Notes under the pieces: generated by a model
The model's database searches: none
What the model was told of the DNA's origin: nothing
Seen by the model: the letters and a program-made list of their open reading frames with translations, nothing else
Made by a program: the position numbers and the translations under genes
Assembly: GCA_034433305.1 (NCBI GenBank)
Contig: DAOUAM010000010.1
Coordinates: 1-25,013 of the forward strand
DNA: 25,013 nucleotides
Direction: 5' to 3'
From: DAOUAM01 sp034433305
Lineage (GTDB): Bacteria > Chloroflexota > Dehalococcoidia > Lucifugimonadales > DAOUAM01
Shown: one piece after another, positions 1 through 6,712 of the stretch
Layout of the letters: every line of letters begins with the position of its first letter
Numbering within the stretch: position 1 is the stretch's first letter

Positions 1-342
1 GCCCAGGCAACTGTTCGGGCTTTTGTGGGGGATGGGTGCGGCGACCACGCTCTCTAGCGGCCTCTTGTGGACCCAGGGGGTTTGGGTCTGCCGCACCCTC
101 TCTTTCATTCTATCCCCCTTCCAAGATACAAGGGGGCTGGCCTTGCCCCGGCCTGGGCTGACACACCGCGCAGGTGGGCAGCGTCAGAAAAGCCGAGGCC
201 CCGGCCAGTCTGGTCGGGGCCTCGGCTATGCCGGTCCTGGTGCGCCGTTCTGGACAAGACATGATACAGGATGTGGCGCCAGTCCACCGGCCCTGCGCCT
301 GAGGGGCGGTAGCGGCAACCCGGGAGAGTGAAGATAGGGCGC
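1..342. other. Non-coding stretch with several hairpins
   Basis: No convincing gene is seen here; the open frames have no recognisable protein character. The stretch contains several perfect inverted repeats: GGGTGCGGC at 34-42 with GCCGCACCC at 90-98, an inner GACCCA/TGGGTC pair (70-75/83-88), an inner CGCT/AGCG pair (48-51/56-59), CCCCCTT/AAGGGGG (114-120/130-136), and the terminator at 191-227. The arrangement at 34-98 could fold as a branched RNA, but I cannot match it to a known RNA family or decide the strand. Confidence 0.5.
186..227 (-). terminator. Intrinsic terminator of the rsmD-coaD operon
   Basis: A perfect 13-bp inverted repeat (191-203 with 215-227, AGCCGAGGCCCCG arm) encloses an 11-base loop that can pair by a few more bases. 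Read on the minus strand the stem runs into TTTT. It lies about 115 bases past the last minus-strand stop codon, as expected for the end of that operon. On the plus strand there is no T run after the stem, so it works in one direction only. Confidence 0.7.
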
Positions 343-915
343 TCAGGCGGCGACGTGGTTCTCGCTCTTGACAGCCAGGGAGTCTATGCCCCTGCGCACC
401 TGGCCCAGGACCTCCGACAGGCGCTCCTCCAGGTTGAAAAGCACCTCGCGGGCGTACTGGTCGGCGCCGTCGCGGCGGGCGTTGGCCGCGGCCTCGGCCT
501 CGTCCAGGATGCGGTAGGCGCGCCGCTGGGCATCCTGGATGATCTGCTGGGCCTCCAGGGTGGCCTCCTCCTTGATCTCGCGGCTGCGCTGCTCGGCGGC
601 CTTGATGACCTCTGACTCGCCCACCTTGCTCTCGTGTTCCATGCGCGCGGCGGCAGTCAGGCTTTCGGCCTCTTTGGAGGCTGAGTCCCTTATGCGCTGG
701 GCCTCCATGTTGGCCTGGTTGATGATGCTGTCCTTCTGCCGGATGATCTCCCTGGCCTCCTGCATGTCCATGGGAATGGAGCGACGCAGCTCATCGGCGA
801 GCCGGATGAGCCTGGAAGCGTCCACCATGACTTTGCCCCGGAACCCGGGCATGCGTGTGCCGCTGGTAGCCAGTGCTTCCAATTCGTCCATGACGCGTGA
901 AATCTCGATGGTCAT
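343..915 (-). CDS. Coiled-coil protein, DivIVA / ATP-synthase-b-like, function unknown
   Basis: The product is 190 residues. After a short N-terminal segment, residues from about 45 to 165 are rich in Glu, Gln, Arg and Ala with few helix breakers, which points to a long coiled coil like those of DivIVA and F0 subunit b. No catalytic motif or membrane segment is seen. The start at 915 is chosen because a GAGGAGGT ribosome site sits just before it, although the spacing is short (2-3 bases). The longer open frame, to 978, would run far into coaD. The coaD stop TGA overlaps this ribosome site and the gap is 7 bases, so translation is probably coupled. A role in cell-pole or septum organisation is only a guess. 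Confidence 0.75.
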   Translation of the reverse strand: MTIEISRVMDELEALATSGTRMPGFRGKVMVDASRLIRLADELRRSIPMDMQEAREIIRQKDSIINQANMEAQRIRDSASKEAESLTAAARMEHESKVGESEVIKAAEQRSREIKEEATLEAQQIIQDAQRRAYRILDEAEAAANARRDGADQYAREVLFNLEERLSEVLGQVRRGIDSLAVKSENHVAA

Positions 916-922
916 TACCTCC

Positions 923-1420
923 TCATATATTTTTAGCTGTACGGGGAGCAAACTTGGCCCTGAGGGCCTCGGCAACATGCGGTGGCACCAGGCTGTCTAT
1001 ATTGCCGCCCAACTGTGCCACCTCTTTGATCCGGCTGGAGTGAATGAACTGGTACTGCAATGAGCTCATCATGCAGACCACGTCAATATCCGGGGCCTGG
1101 TTGCGCCACATCAGCGCCATCTCGAACTCCGACTCGAAGTCGAAGCCGGCCCGCAGCCCGCGGACAATGAACTTGGCGCCCATGGTGCGTGCGAAATTGG
1201 GCGCCAGGCCCGTGAATGGCCATACCTCCACGTTAGAAAGGTGCGGCACCGACTGCTTGAACAGCCTGACCCTCTCCTCGGTAGTGAACAGCAGGTTCTT
1301 GGGCGGAGTGTCGTACACTGCCACTATCAGCCTTTCAAACAGGCCTGAGATCCTGGTGACTATGTCCACGTGGCCGTTGTGCACAGGGTCGAAGCTGCCC
1401 GGGTAGATTGCCTTAGCCAT
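923..1420 (-). CDS. coaD: Phosphopantetheine adenylyltransferase (CoA biosynthesis)
   Basis: The enzyme transfers AMP from ATP to 4'-phosphopantetheine to give dephospho-CoA, the penultimate step of CoA synthesis in the cytosol. The product is 165 residues, the normal size. The nucleotidyltransferase signature PGSFDPVHNGH (residues 7-17, HxGH at 14-17) is intact, and the C-terminal SSRIKEVAQLGGNI matches the family's conserved SSSxVKEVA segment. The start at 1420 puts the signature at the usual distance from the N-terminus; the longer frame to 1495 adds a tail that reads through rsmD. The ATG overlaps the rsmD stop in ATGGCTAA, an 8-base overlap, so the two are co-translated. Confidence 0.96.
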   Translation of the reverse strand: MAKAIYPGSFDPVHNGHVDIVTRISGLFERLIVAVYDTPPKNLLFTTEERVRLFKQSVPHLSNVEVWPFTGLAPNFARTMGAKFIVRGLRAGFDFESEFEMALMWRNQAPDIDVVCMMSSLQYQFIHSSRIKEVAQLGGNIDSLVPPHVAEALRAKFAPRTAKNI

Positions 1421-1976
1421 TGTTGCTTCCAACTTTGTAGATTGAGACCGAGGTATCGCCGTAGCGCCGGCTCGTCTCGAGCACCAATCTACCATACCTG
1501 CTAGCCAGAGAGGTCCGCGGGGAGTGTTCCGCGACCACTGAGCCGCTGGCTTTCACCAGGCCACGCTGGCTCAAGGCATTCAGCAACCAGTCCCAGGGGT
1601 CAAGGTCGTAGGGAGGGTCAATGAACACGATGTCATAGGGACTGGCCAGGACGGTGAGGGCCTTTTCCACCCTGGACTGGTAAACATGGCCCCTGTCGGC
1701 CAGCCCCAGTTCGCGGAGATTGTCCCGTATCTGAATGCACCGCCGAGCGTCGGCTTCCACGAAATCAGCCCAGTTCGCGCCTCTGCTCAGGGCCTCGATG
1801 CCCAGCGCGCCTGTGCCTGCGTACAGGTCGAGGACACGCGCCCCCTCGACAGTTTCCTGGCCAAGGATGGAGAAGATGGCCCCCCGGACCCTTTCTGACG
1901 TGGGCCTGAGGCCGGCACTCCTGGATGCCCGGAGCCGCCGGCCCTTCTGGGCGCCACTGGTGATGCGAATGCTCAT
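1413..1976 (-). CDS. rsmD: 16S rRNA (guanine966-N2)-methyltransferase
   Basis: This SAM-dependent enzyme methylates G966 of 16S rRNA during 30S assembly. The product is 187 residues, the family's usual length. It has the N-terminal SGAQKGRRL and RPTSERVRGAIF segments typical of RsmD, the SAM-binding motif DLYAGTGALGIEAL (from residue 50) and the catalytic DPPY (residues 120-123). It is the first gene of an operon with coaD and a coiled-coil gene; rsmD-coaD pairs are common in bacteria. The ribosome site before the ATG at 1976 is weak. A candidate promoter lies at 2047-2075. Confidence 0.95.
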   Translation of the reverse strand: MSIRITSGAQKGRRLRASRSAGLRPTSERVRGAIFSILGQETVEGARVLDLYAGTGALGIEALSRGANWADFVEADARRCIQIRDNLRELGLADRGHVYQSRVEKALTVLASPYDIVFIDPPYDLDPWDWLLNALSQRGLVKASGSVVAEHSPRTSLASRYGRLVLETSRRYGDTSVSIYKVGSNNG

Positions 1977-2041
1977 GGGTCTGGCAGGCCCGCGTACGCC
2001 TGCGCCTCATACTGGCCGCGCGGGCCAGACAGCCAGCTTTA

Positions 2042-2105
2042 GACGCATCCTAGCATGCGTCCTGTACATGGTAAAGGTGATTCCTGTACCATTTTCCAGG
2101 ACGCA
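2042..2105. repeat. Nested inverted repeats in the rsmD-greA divergent region
   Basis: TGCGTCCTG (2056-2064) pairs with CAGGACGCA (2097-2105), and inside it ATGGTA (2068-2073) pairs with TACCAT (2087-2092). A competing pair, GACGCAT/ATGCGTC (2042-2048/2055-2061), uses the same left arm. The region overlaps the predicted rsmD promoter but lies upstream of both predicted transcription starts, so it is more likely a protein-binding site or cruciform than an RNA element. Confidence 0.5.
2047..2075 (-). promoter_or_regulatory. Predicted promoter of the rsmD operon
   Basis: On the minus strand TTTACC (2070-2075) and TAGGAT (2047-2052) are 17 bases apart, and TGC directly precedes the -10, giving an extended -10. 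The predicted start of transcription is near 2040, giving a leader of about 64 bases. Two direct copies of TCCTGTAC (plus strand, 2060-2067 and 2082-2089, 22 bases apart) lie on either side of the -35, so control by a bound protein is possible. Confidence 0.55.
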
Positions 2106-2117
2106 GGCCAAAACCAT

Positions 2118-2146
2118 TTGCAACTGCGGGCTTCAATAGTTAAAAT
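2118..2146 (+). promoter_or_regulatory. Predicted promoter of the greA-lysS operon
   Basis: TTGCAA (2118-2123) and TAAAAT (2141-2146) are separated by exactly 17 bases, close to the sigma-70 consensus. Transcription would start near 2153, immediately before the terminator hairpin in the leader. Confidence 0.7.
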
Positions 2147-2157
2147 GTATCCAGAGG

Positions 2158-2201
2158 CTGAGTATTGGCCACCGGCCCGCGGTGGCCTCTCAGTTTTTTT
2201 A
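2158..2201 (+). terminator. Intrinsic terminator inside the greA leader
   Basis: GGCCACCG (2167-2174) pairs with CGGTGGCC (2180-2187) around a 5-base loop. A lower stem CTGAG (2158-2162) with CTCAG (2189-2193) extends it, and seven T follow at 2194-2200. No plus-strand gene lies upstream, so the hairpin can only act on transcripts starting at the greA promoter. Full termination would release an RNA of about 48 bases; greA needs read-through. The greA start codon lies 27 bases beyond it. Confidence 0.8.
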
Positions 2202-2227
2202 TTATTCAGCATAACTGGAGCGGCGAC

Positions 2228-2698
2228 ATGGCACAGAGAGAAACTTATCTCACGCCTGAAGGCCTGCAGAACCTTACCAGGGAACTGGAGCACCTGCGGA
2301 ATGTCCGCCGCCAGGAGGTGGCTGAGCGCATCCGCAGGGCCAGTGAGACCGGTGGCACTGTTGACAACGCTGAGTACGACGAGGCCAAGAACGAGCAAGC
2401 TTTTGTGGAGGGCCGCATCCGGGAGCTGGAGAACATCCTGGCCACCGCCGTGGTGGCCCCCAACCGCGACCGCCGCAAAGGCTCGGTGGGCTTTGGCTCC
2501 GTCGTTACCGTCGTCACAGCCTCGGGCGCCAAGCAGCAGTACACCGTGGTGGGCAGCGCCGAGGCGGCCCCCCTGGAGGGCAAGATCTCCAACGAGTCCC
2601 CCGTGGGCAGGGCGCTCTTCGGACGCAAGGTCGGCGATGAAGTCGAGGTCAAGACGCCCTCGGGCGTCACCAGGTTCAAGATCACGGATATCCGCTAG
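2228..2698 (+). CDS. greA: Transcription elongation factor GreA
   Basis: GreA enters the RNA polymerase secondary channel and triggers cleavage of backtracked RNA, rescuing stalled complexes. The product is 156 residues, normal for the family. The N-terminal helical hairpin carries the acidic tip DNAEYDEAK (from residue 46), and the C-terminal FKBP-like domain ends in the usual GxVGRALFGRKVGDEV-type segment. The start at 2228 begins MAQRETYLTPEGL, the family N-terminus, with GGAG 9 bases upstream; the longer frame to 2165 would lie within the leader hairpin. It is followed after 15 bases by lysS. Expression is probably limited by the leader terminator. Confidence 0.96.
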   Translation: MAQRETYLTPEGLQNLTRELEHLRNVRRQEVAERIRRASETGGTVDNAEYDEAKNEQAFVEGRIRELENILATAVVAPNRDRRKGSVGFGSVVTVVTASGAKQQYTVVGSAEAAPLEGKISNESPVGRALFGRKVGDEVEVKTPSGVTRFKITDIR

Positions 2699-2713
2699 GA
2701 GCTTGGCTTACCC

Positions 2714-4198
2714 GTGCCAGAGCCAGAGAGCCAGCTAATCAAGTCCCGCCTGGAGAAGCTGGAGAGGCTTCGGGCCAGGGGCATAGACCCATACCCTCAC
2801 CGCTTCGAGCGCACCCATACCACGGCGCAGGCCCACGCCCTGTTTCAGGCTGCAGAGGAGCAGCAGGGAGAGGGTGCGCGCACGGGACCGGTATCGGTGG
2901 CCGGCCGCATCGTCGCCTTCAGGGGCATGGGCAAGGTGACCTTCGTGGACCTGCTGGACGGCGCCGGGCGCATGCAGGTAGCCTTCCGCTTCAACCTGCT
3001 GGCAGACACCTACGATTTGCTCAAGGAGCTGGACCTGGGCGACTGGCTGGGCGTGACCGGGCCCGTCTTTCGCACTCGTACCGGCGAAGTGACGGTGGAG
3101 GCCAATAGCTTCACCCTGCTCTCCAAGTCGCTGCGGCCTCTGCCTGAGAAATGGCACGGCCTGGCGGACGTGGAGGTACGCTATCGCCAGCGCTATCTTG
3201 ATCTCATCGCCAGTCCCGATGCCCGGCGCGTGGCCCTCCTGCGCAGCCGCATGGTCAGCGCCCTTCGCCGCTTCATGGACAGTCGCGGCTTCATAGAGGT
3301 GGAGACGCCCGTGCTGGTGCCCGTGGCCGCGGGCGCCATGGCGCACCCGTTCATCACCCACCACAACGCGCTTGACCGGGACCTCTACCTGCGCATCGCC
3401 ACCGAGCTGTACTTGAAGCGGCTTATCGTGGGCGGCCTGGAGAGGGTCTATGAACTGGGCAAGGTCTTCCGCAACGAGGGCGTGGACTTCTACCACAACC
3501 CCGAGTTCACCACCATGGAGAGCTACGAGGCCTACGCCGACTACAACGACGTCATGCGCATGGTGGAGGAGTTGGTCTGCACGCTGGCCCAGGAGGTAGT
3601 GGGCAGCCGCGTCATCGAGTTCGAGGGGCAGCGCATTGACCTGACGCCGCCCTGGCCACGGCTCAGCCTCCGGGAAGAGGTCTACAGGCGCAGCGGCATA
3701 GACTTCCTTGACCATCCTGACATCGAGTCGCTGAAGACGGCCATGAGGGCCGTGGGCATAGAGGTGGGCCAGCAGGTAAGCTGGGGCGGCCTGGTGGACA
3801 AGCTCATATCCTCCAAGGTGGAACCTCACCTGGTCCAGCCCGCCTTCCTGGTGGACTATCCGGTGGAGATGTCGCCCCTGGCCAAGAAGAAGCGCGACGA
3901 GCCACGGCTGGTGGAGCGCTTCGAGGGGTTCATCGCGGGCATGGAGATATGCAACGCCTTCTCCGAGCTTAACGACCCCATTGACCAGCGGCGGCGCTTC
4001 GAGGAGCAGGAAGCCCTGCACGCCCGCTTCCAGGAAGAGGACCTGGACAGGCTGGACGAGGACTTCCTGGTGGCTGTCGAGCACGGGATGCCTCCCACCG
4101 GCGGCCTGGGCGTCGGCATTGACCGGCTGGCCATGCTCTTCTCCGGCCACCGCTCCATACGGGAGGTAATCCTGTTCCCTCAGCTCCGCAGCAAGTAG
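2714..4198 (+). CDS. lysS: Lysyl-tRNA synthetase, class II
   Basis: The enzyme charges tRNA-Lys with lysine using ATP. The product is 494 residues, the usual length. An OB-fold anticodon-binding domain occupies roughly residues 50-150 (VAGRIVAFRGMGKVTFVDL). The class II core follows, with motif 2 (FRNEG with HNPEFTTMESYEAY, about 251-275) and motif 3 (GVGIDRLAMLF, near 467, ending REVILFPQLRSK). The start is a GTG at 2714, 15 bases after greA, with AGGAG 12 bases upstream. GreA-LysS pairs recur in several phyla. No truncation or missing motif is seen. Confidence 0.97.
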   Translation: MPEPESQLIKSRLEKLERLRARGIDPYPHRFERTHTTAQAHALFQAAEEQQGEGARTGPVSVAGRIVAFRGMGKVTFVDLLDGAGRMQVAFRFNLLADTYDLLKELDLGDWLGVTGPVFRTRTGEVTVEANSFTLLSKSLRPLPEKWHGLADVEVRYRQRYLDLIASPDARRVALLRSRMVSALRRFMDSRGFIEVETPVLVPVAAGAMAHPFITHHNALDRDLYLRIATELYLKRLIVGGLERVYELGKVFRNEGVDFYHNPEFTTMESYEAYADYNDVMRMVEELVCTLAQEVVGSRVIEFEGQRIDLTPPWPRLSLREEVYRRSGIDFLDHPDIESLKTAMRAVGIEVGQQVSWGGLVDKLISSKVEPHLVQPAFLVDYPVEMSPLAKKKRDEPRLVERFEGFIAGMEICNAFSELNDPIDQRRRFEEQEALHARFQEEDLDRLDEDFLVAVEHGMPPTGGLGVGIDRLAMLFSGHRSIREVILFPQLRSK

Positions 4199-4238
4199 GG
4201 CTGGCTGCGCCCACCCGGCGCCCGCACTGAAAGGCACG

Positions 4239-5351
4239 ATGCCAAAGACCACGGACATAGCCATCATAGGCGGCGGGGTAATCGGCTGCTGCATAGCCTA
4301 CTACCTGGCCAAGCGGGGCATCCGCAGCACGGTGTTCGAGCAGCGGCGGTTTGGCTCTGGCGCCTCTGGCGCTACCGCTGGCGTCGTCGGCCCGACCTGG
4401 CACATCAGCCACGAGTCAAAGGCGACCTTTGCCCTCGGCCTGCGCAGCCTGGACATGTTCCCGGGCCTGGCCCAGGAGCTTCGGGATGCCGGCGTTGACC
4501 CGGAGTTCCGGCAGTCGGGCATATTGAGGGTGGCACTGACCCCGGAGCACGCCGAGGCGCTGCGGCGCAATCTGGCCTGGCAGGGCGAGCTTGGCCTTGG
4601 CATACGCTGGCTGGGGCCAGAGGAGGTCAGAGCGCGGGAGCCTGACATCAACCCCCAGGTGCTGGGCGGCGTCTTTTCGCCAGCGGAGGGCTACGTCCGA
4701 GGGCAGCGCTTTGTGGATGCCCTGGTACACGCGGCCAGCAGGCTGGGCACGTCCTTCCTGGAGGGCATGGAGGCCGTGGGGCTGGAGGTCAACGGCGAGA
4801 GTGTCATCGGTGTCCGTACCGTGGGCGAGACCTGGTACGCGGGGTGTACGGTGCTGGCGGCCGGCCCCTGGACGGGCATGGCGGGGCGCTGGCTACCGCG
4901 ACGGCTGCCTATCCGGCCTGTGAAGGGCCAGCGTATCCTGTTGCGCAAGACGGGCCTGCTGCCCAGGTGCCCGGTGCACAACTTCGGCGGCTACGTCGTG
5001 CCGCAGGTGGATGGCAATCTGCTGGTGGCAGCCACGCGGCACGAGATGGAGTTTGACCAGGACATCACCGCCGACGCCCTGGCCCGCATGATATCGGTGG
5101 CGGTGGCCGCGTTCCCGGCCCTGAAGGACGCTCGCTTCGTGGAGGCCAGGGCGGGCGTAAGGCCCGGCTCGCCCGACGACGTGCCCATCATAGGCCCCGT
5201 GCCAGGCTGGAGCGGCCTGGTCGTCGCCGCCGGGCACGACGCCTGCGGCATCATGCTCAGCCCGGGCACGGCGGAGTTGGTAGCCGACTACATCGCCTCA
5301 GGCAACGCCTCGCCCCTGGGGCCATTCAGCCCGGCCAGGTTCCAGAAGTAG
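4239..5351 (+). CDS. FAD-dependent amino acid oxidase family protein (DAO / glycine-oxidase-like)
   Basis: The product is 370 residues, typical of the DAO superfamily (glycine oxidase ThiO, sarcosine oxidase, D-amino acid dehydrogenase), which oxidise small amines with FAD. The FAD-binding GGGVIGCCIAYYLAKRG lies at 11-27, followed by a Ser/Gly/Ala-rich loop. Near the C-terminus are GVRPGSPDDVPIIG and GHDACGIMLSPGTAELVAD, the second FAD-contact region of the family. No signal peptide is visible, so it is cytosolic. It starts 40 bases after lysS and may be read from the greA promoter. Substrate cannot be read from sequence; no thiamine genes are nearby, so ThiO is not certain. Confidence 0.85.
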   Translation: MPKTTDIAIIGGGVIGCCIAYYLAKRGIRSTVFEQRRFGSGASGATAGVVGPTWHISHESKATFALGLRSLDMFPGLAQELRDAGVDPEFRQSGILRVALTPEHAEALRRNLAWQGELGLGIRWLGPEEVRAREPDINPQVLGGVFSPAEGYVRGQRFVDALVHAASRLGTSFLEGMEAVGLEVNGESVIGVRTVGETWYAGCTVLAAGPWTGMAGRWLPRRLPIRPVKGQRILLRKTGLLPRCPVHNFGGYVVPQVDGNLLVAATRHEMEFDQDITADALARMISVAVAAFPALKDARFVEARAGVRPGSPDDVPIIGPVPGWSGLVVAAGHDACGIMLSPGTAELVADYIASGNASPLGPFSPARFQK

Positions 5352-5360
5352 CGCCGCCGT

Positions 5361-5392
5361 GCCCCGTGGGCAGGGGCCGTCCTCGCCCCTTT
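5361..5392 (+). terminator. Weak candidate terminator after the DAO gene
   Basis: AGGGGC (5372-5377) pairs with GCCCCT (5385-5390), with TT after the stem. A competing stem GCCCC/GGGGC uses 5361-5365 and 5373-5377. The T run is short, so this is a weak call supported mainly by its position just after the stop codon. Confidence 0.35.
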
Positions 5393-5702
5393 GGATGCGC
5401 GGCACACATGGTCAGGGACATGGCCGCGCCGACAATCTTCAGTACCTGCCTGATGGCTGGCGGACGTTTGTCCCTCATTCCCTCGGCGCCTGAAACATCA
5501 CAACATCACCGGGGAGTGAATCTACTGGTACCAGTATTTAGTGGCTGCGTACCTAGGTATTTTCCCTGATGTGTTTATCCGTACACTGCTGCTAGAATGC
5601 GCCAACCTAAATGCTGGTCACATGCCCTTTGATAGCCCGCACGTCGCTGCCAAGGCTGGTGCCTGTGTCGGTAGCAGTTGTTTCAAAGGGGACATCATTC
5701 CT
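5393..5702. other. Intergenic region with two perfect palindromes
   Basis: No gene is seen in this 310-base gap. It holds TACTGGTACCAGTA (5523-5536, a perfect 14-bp palindrome) and TACCTAGGTA (5550-5559, a perfect 10-bp palindrome), centres 25 bp apart. Both lie upstream of a TGC-TAGAAT extended -10 element (5590-5598) that could drive the SnoaL-like gene. The arrangement resembles an operator region. Confidence 0.5.
5590..5598 (+). promoter_or_regulatory. Candidate extended -10 promoter of the SnoaL-like gene
   Basis: TGCTAGAAT has the TGn extension directly before a TAGAAT hexamer. No good -35 is found 16-18 bases upstream. Similar TGCTAGGAT elements precede rsmD and the DUF2795 gene. The two palindromes at 5523-5559 lie just upstream. 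Confidence 0.4.
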
Positions 5703-6140
5703 ATGCCTAGCGACGGTCAGCTTCTGGTGCGGAGGTACTTCGCGGACTTTGTAGAGAGGTCCGAGCTTCAGGTGGCGGAGCAGATCCTCTCGCCAGACTG
5801 TGCTTTCTTTTCACAGGACCTTGACGTGCCCCTGCGTGGCACCCAGGCCATCCGTCAACTGGTCGAGTTGCTCCATGCCATGCTCTCCAACATTGGCATC
5901 ACCATTGTCGCGCTCTCCAGCACCGGGGACGAGACCACCGCCAGCGTGTCCGTCCACGGAGTCCGCCGGTTCAGCAGTGAAGGCATTCCCCTGCGCTGGG
6001 AGGAAGTGGCCTGGACCCATAGCTGGAGGTTCAGGACAGCCGGCTGCCGGATCACCGAGATCTGGTGCTACGGCGACTTCTTCGATTTCATCGGGACCAG
6101 ATTGCCGCCGGGTCACACGTCCCACGTCCCCGGGTGCTGA
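5703..6140 (+). CDS. SnoaL-like / NTF2-fold protein
   Basis: The product is 145 residues, the size of SnoaL-like ester cyclase and NTF2-fold proteins. It shows the family pattern: an N-terminal helix pair (LLVRRYFADFVERSELQVAEQILSPDC begins the fold), FRGT-like PLRGTQAIRQLVELLHAML, then alternating strands ending in ITEIWCYGDFFDFI. These small alpha+beta barrels bind or isomerise hydrophobic or polyketide-like ligands; the substrate is unknown. The start at 5703 is favoured because residues before it in the longer frame (from a GTG at 5541) have no family character and an AAGGGGA site lies about 10 bases upstream. It stands alone and converges on the DUF2795 gene. Confidence 0.75.
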   Translation: MPSDGQLLVRRYFADFVERSELQVAEQILSPDCAFFSQDLDVPLRGTQAIRQLVELLHAMLSNIGITIVALSSTGDETTASVSVHGVRRFSSEGIPLRWEEVAWTHSWRFRTAGCRITEIWCYGDFFDFIGTRLPPGHTSHVPGC

Positions 6141-6214
6141 GTGTCTTGTGGTGCCACGGGCCTGGACATCTCGCTCCCTGAGAGCGGCAATGCCACATCC
6201 CCCTCCAGAACAAT

Positions 6215-6250
6215 GGGCGCACCAGCGGCATTGTTACCGCTGGTGCGCCC
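6215..6250. terminator. Perfect 14-bp hairpin between convergent genes
   Basis: GGGCGCACCAGCGG (6215-6228) pairs perfectly with CCGCTGGTGCGCCC (6237-6250) around an 8-base loop. It lies between the ends of the SnoaL-like gene and the minus-strand DUF2795 gene. Neither side has a strong T run (minus strand continues ATTGTTCT), so it may work as a weak or bidirectional terminator or protect RNA ends. Confidence 0.5.
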
Positions 6251-6285
6251 GCGAGGTCTCACGGCCTGAGCGGTGAAGCCAGGCC

Positions 6286-6474
6286 CTACTCCATCTGGCC
6301 GATGGCCTTGCTCACGTCGGCAGCACTCTCGAACCGGTTGCCGGGAAGGCCCTGGAGCAGGCGGATCACGTTCTCGTCGGCCCCCTGGCTCCTGGCGTGG
6401 TTGACCAGGTCCTCTTTGCTGACGGGGTAGTCAATGCCGCTCAGGAACCTCTGGACATAAGCTGGGCTGACCAT
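6286..6474 (-). CDS. DUF2795 small protein
   Basis: The product is 62 residues and matches the DUF2795 pattern along its whole length: an opening VQRFLSGIDYPVSKEDLVNHA helix region, the conserved ARSQGADENVIRLLQGLP, and a closing SAADVSKAIGQ. Members are short soluble helical proteins found alone in many bacteria; the function is unknown. AGGAGG lies 6 bases before the ATG, a strong ribosome site. A candidate extended -10 promoter is at 6524-6532. Confidence 0.88.
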   Translation of the reverse strand: MVSPAYVQRFLSGIDYPVSKEDLVNHARSQGADENVIRLLQGLPGNRFESAADVSKAIGQME

Positions 6475-6523
6475 GTTTGCCTCCTGCGTAGATTGTTAAG
6501 GCGTTCCTGGCCCCAACAACTCC

Positions 6524-6532
6524 ATCCTAGCA
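6524..6532 (-). promoter_or_regulatory. Candidate extended -10 promoter of the DUF2795 gene
   Basis: On the minus strand TGC-TAGGAT gives an extended -10 with the same core (ATGCTAGGATG) as the rsmD promoter. No recognisable -35 lies 17 bases upstream. Predicted transcription start near 6517 gives a leader of about 43 bases. Confidence 0.45.
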
Positions 6533-6712
6533 TGGCACCATCAGTCACAGCCCACCCATAGGTATGGTTTTGCACTCCCGCATTTCCGCACTGGCACCCA
6601 TTACATCCCACTAACCAGATAGCTCTGGCCCGAGCGTGTCCCCTGTACCGACGTGCAAATCAAGTCGGGCTACTCCATTTGAGACTGCCAGGGCGCCTGG
6701 AGGCTTGGGCCA

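Noticed and set aside
23..331. Open frame of 102 codons on the plus strand at the left edge
   Set aside because: Composition is Arg/Gly/Pro-rich with no family character, it contains the hairpins and terminator, and it has no ribosome site.
2735..4294. Open frame of 519 codons on the minus strand opposite lysS
   Set aside because: It is a mirror of high-GC codon use; lysS on the plus strand has all motifs and full length.
5541..5702. N-terminal extension of the SnoaL-like protein from a GTG
   Set aside because: These 54 residues lack family similarity, overlap the operator-like palindromes and promoter, and have no ribosome site.
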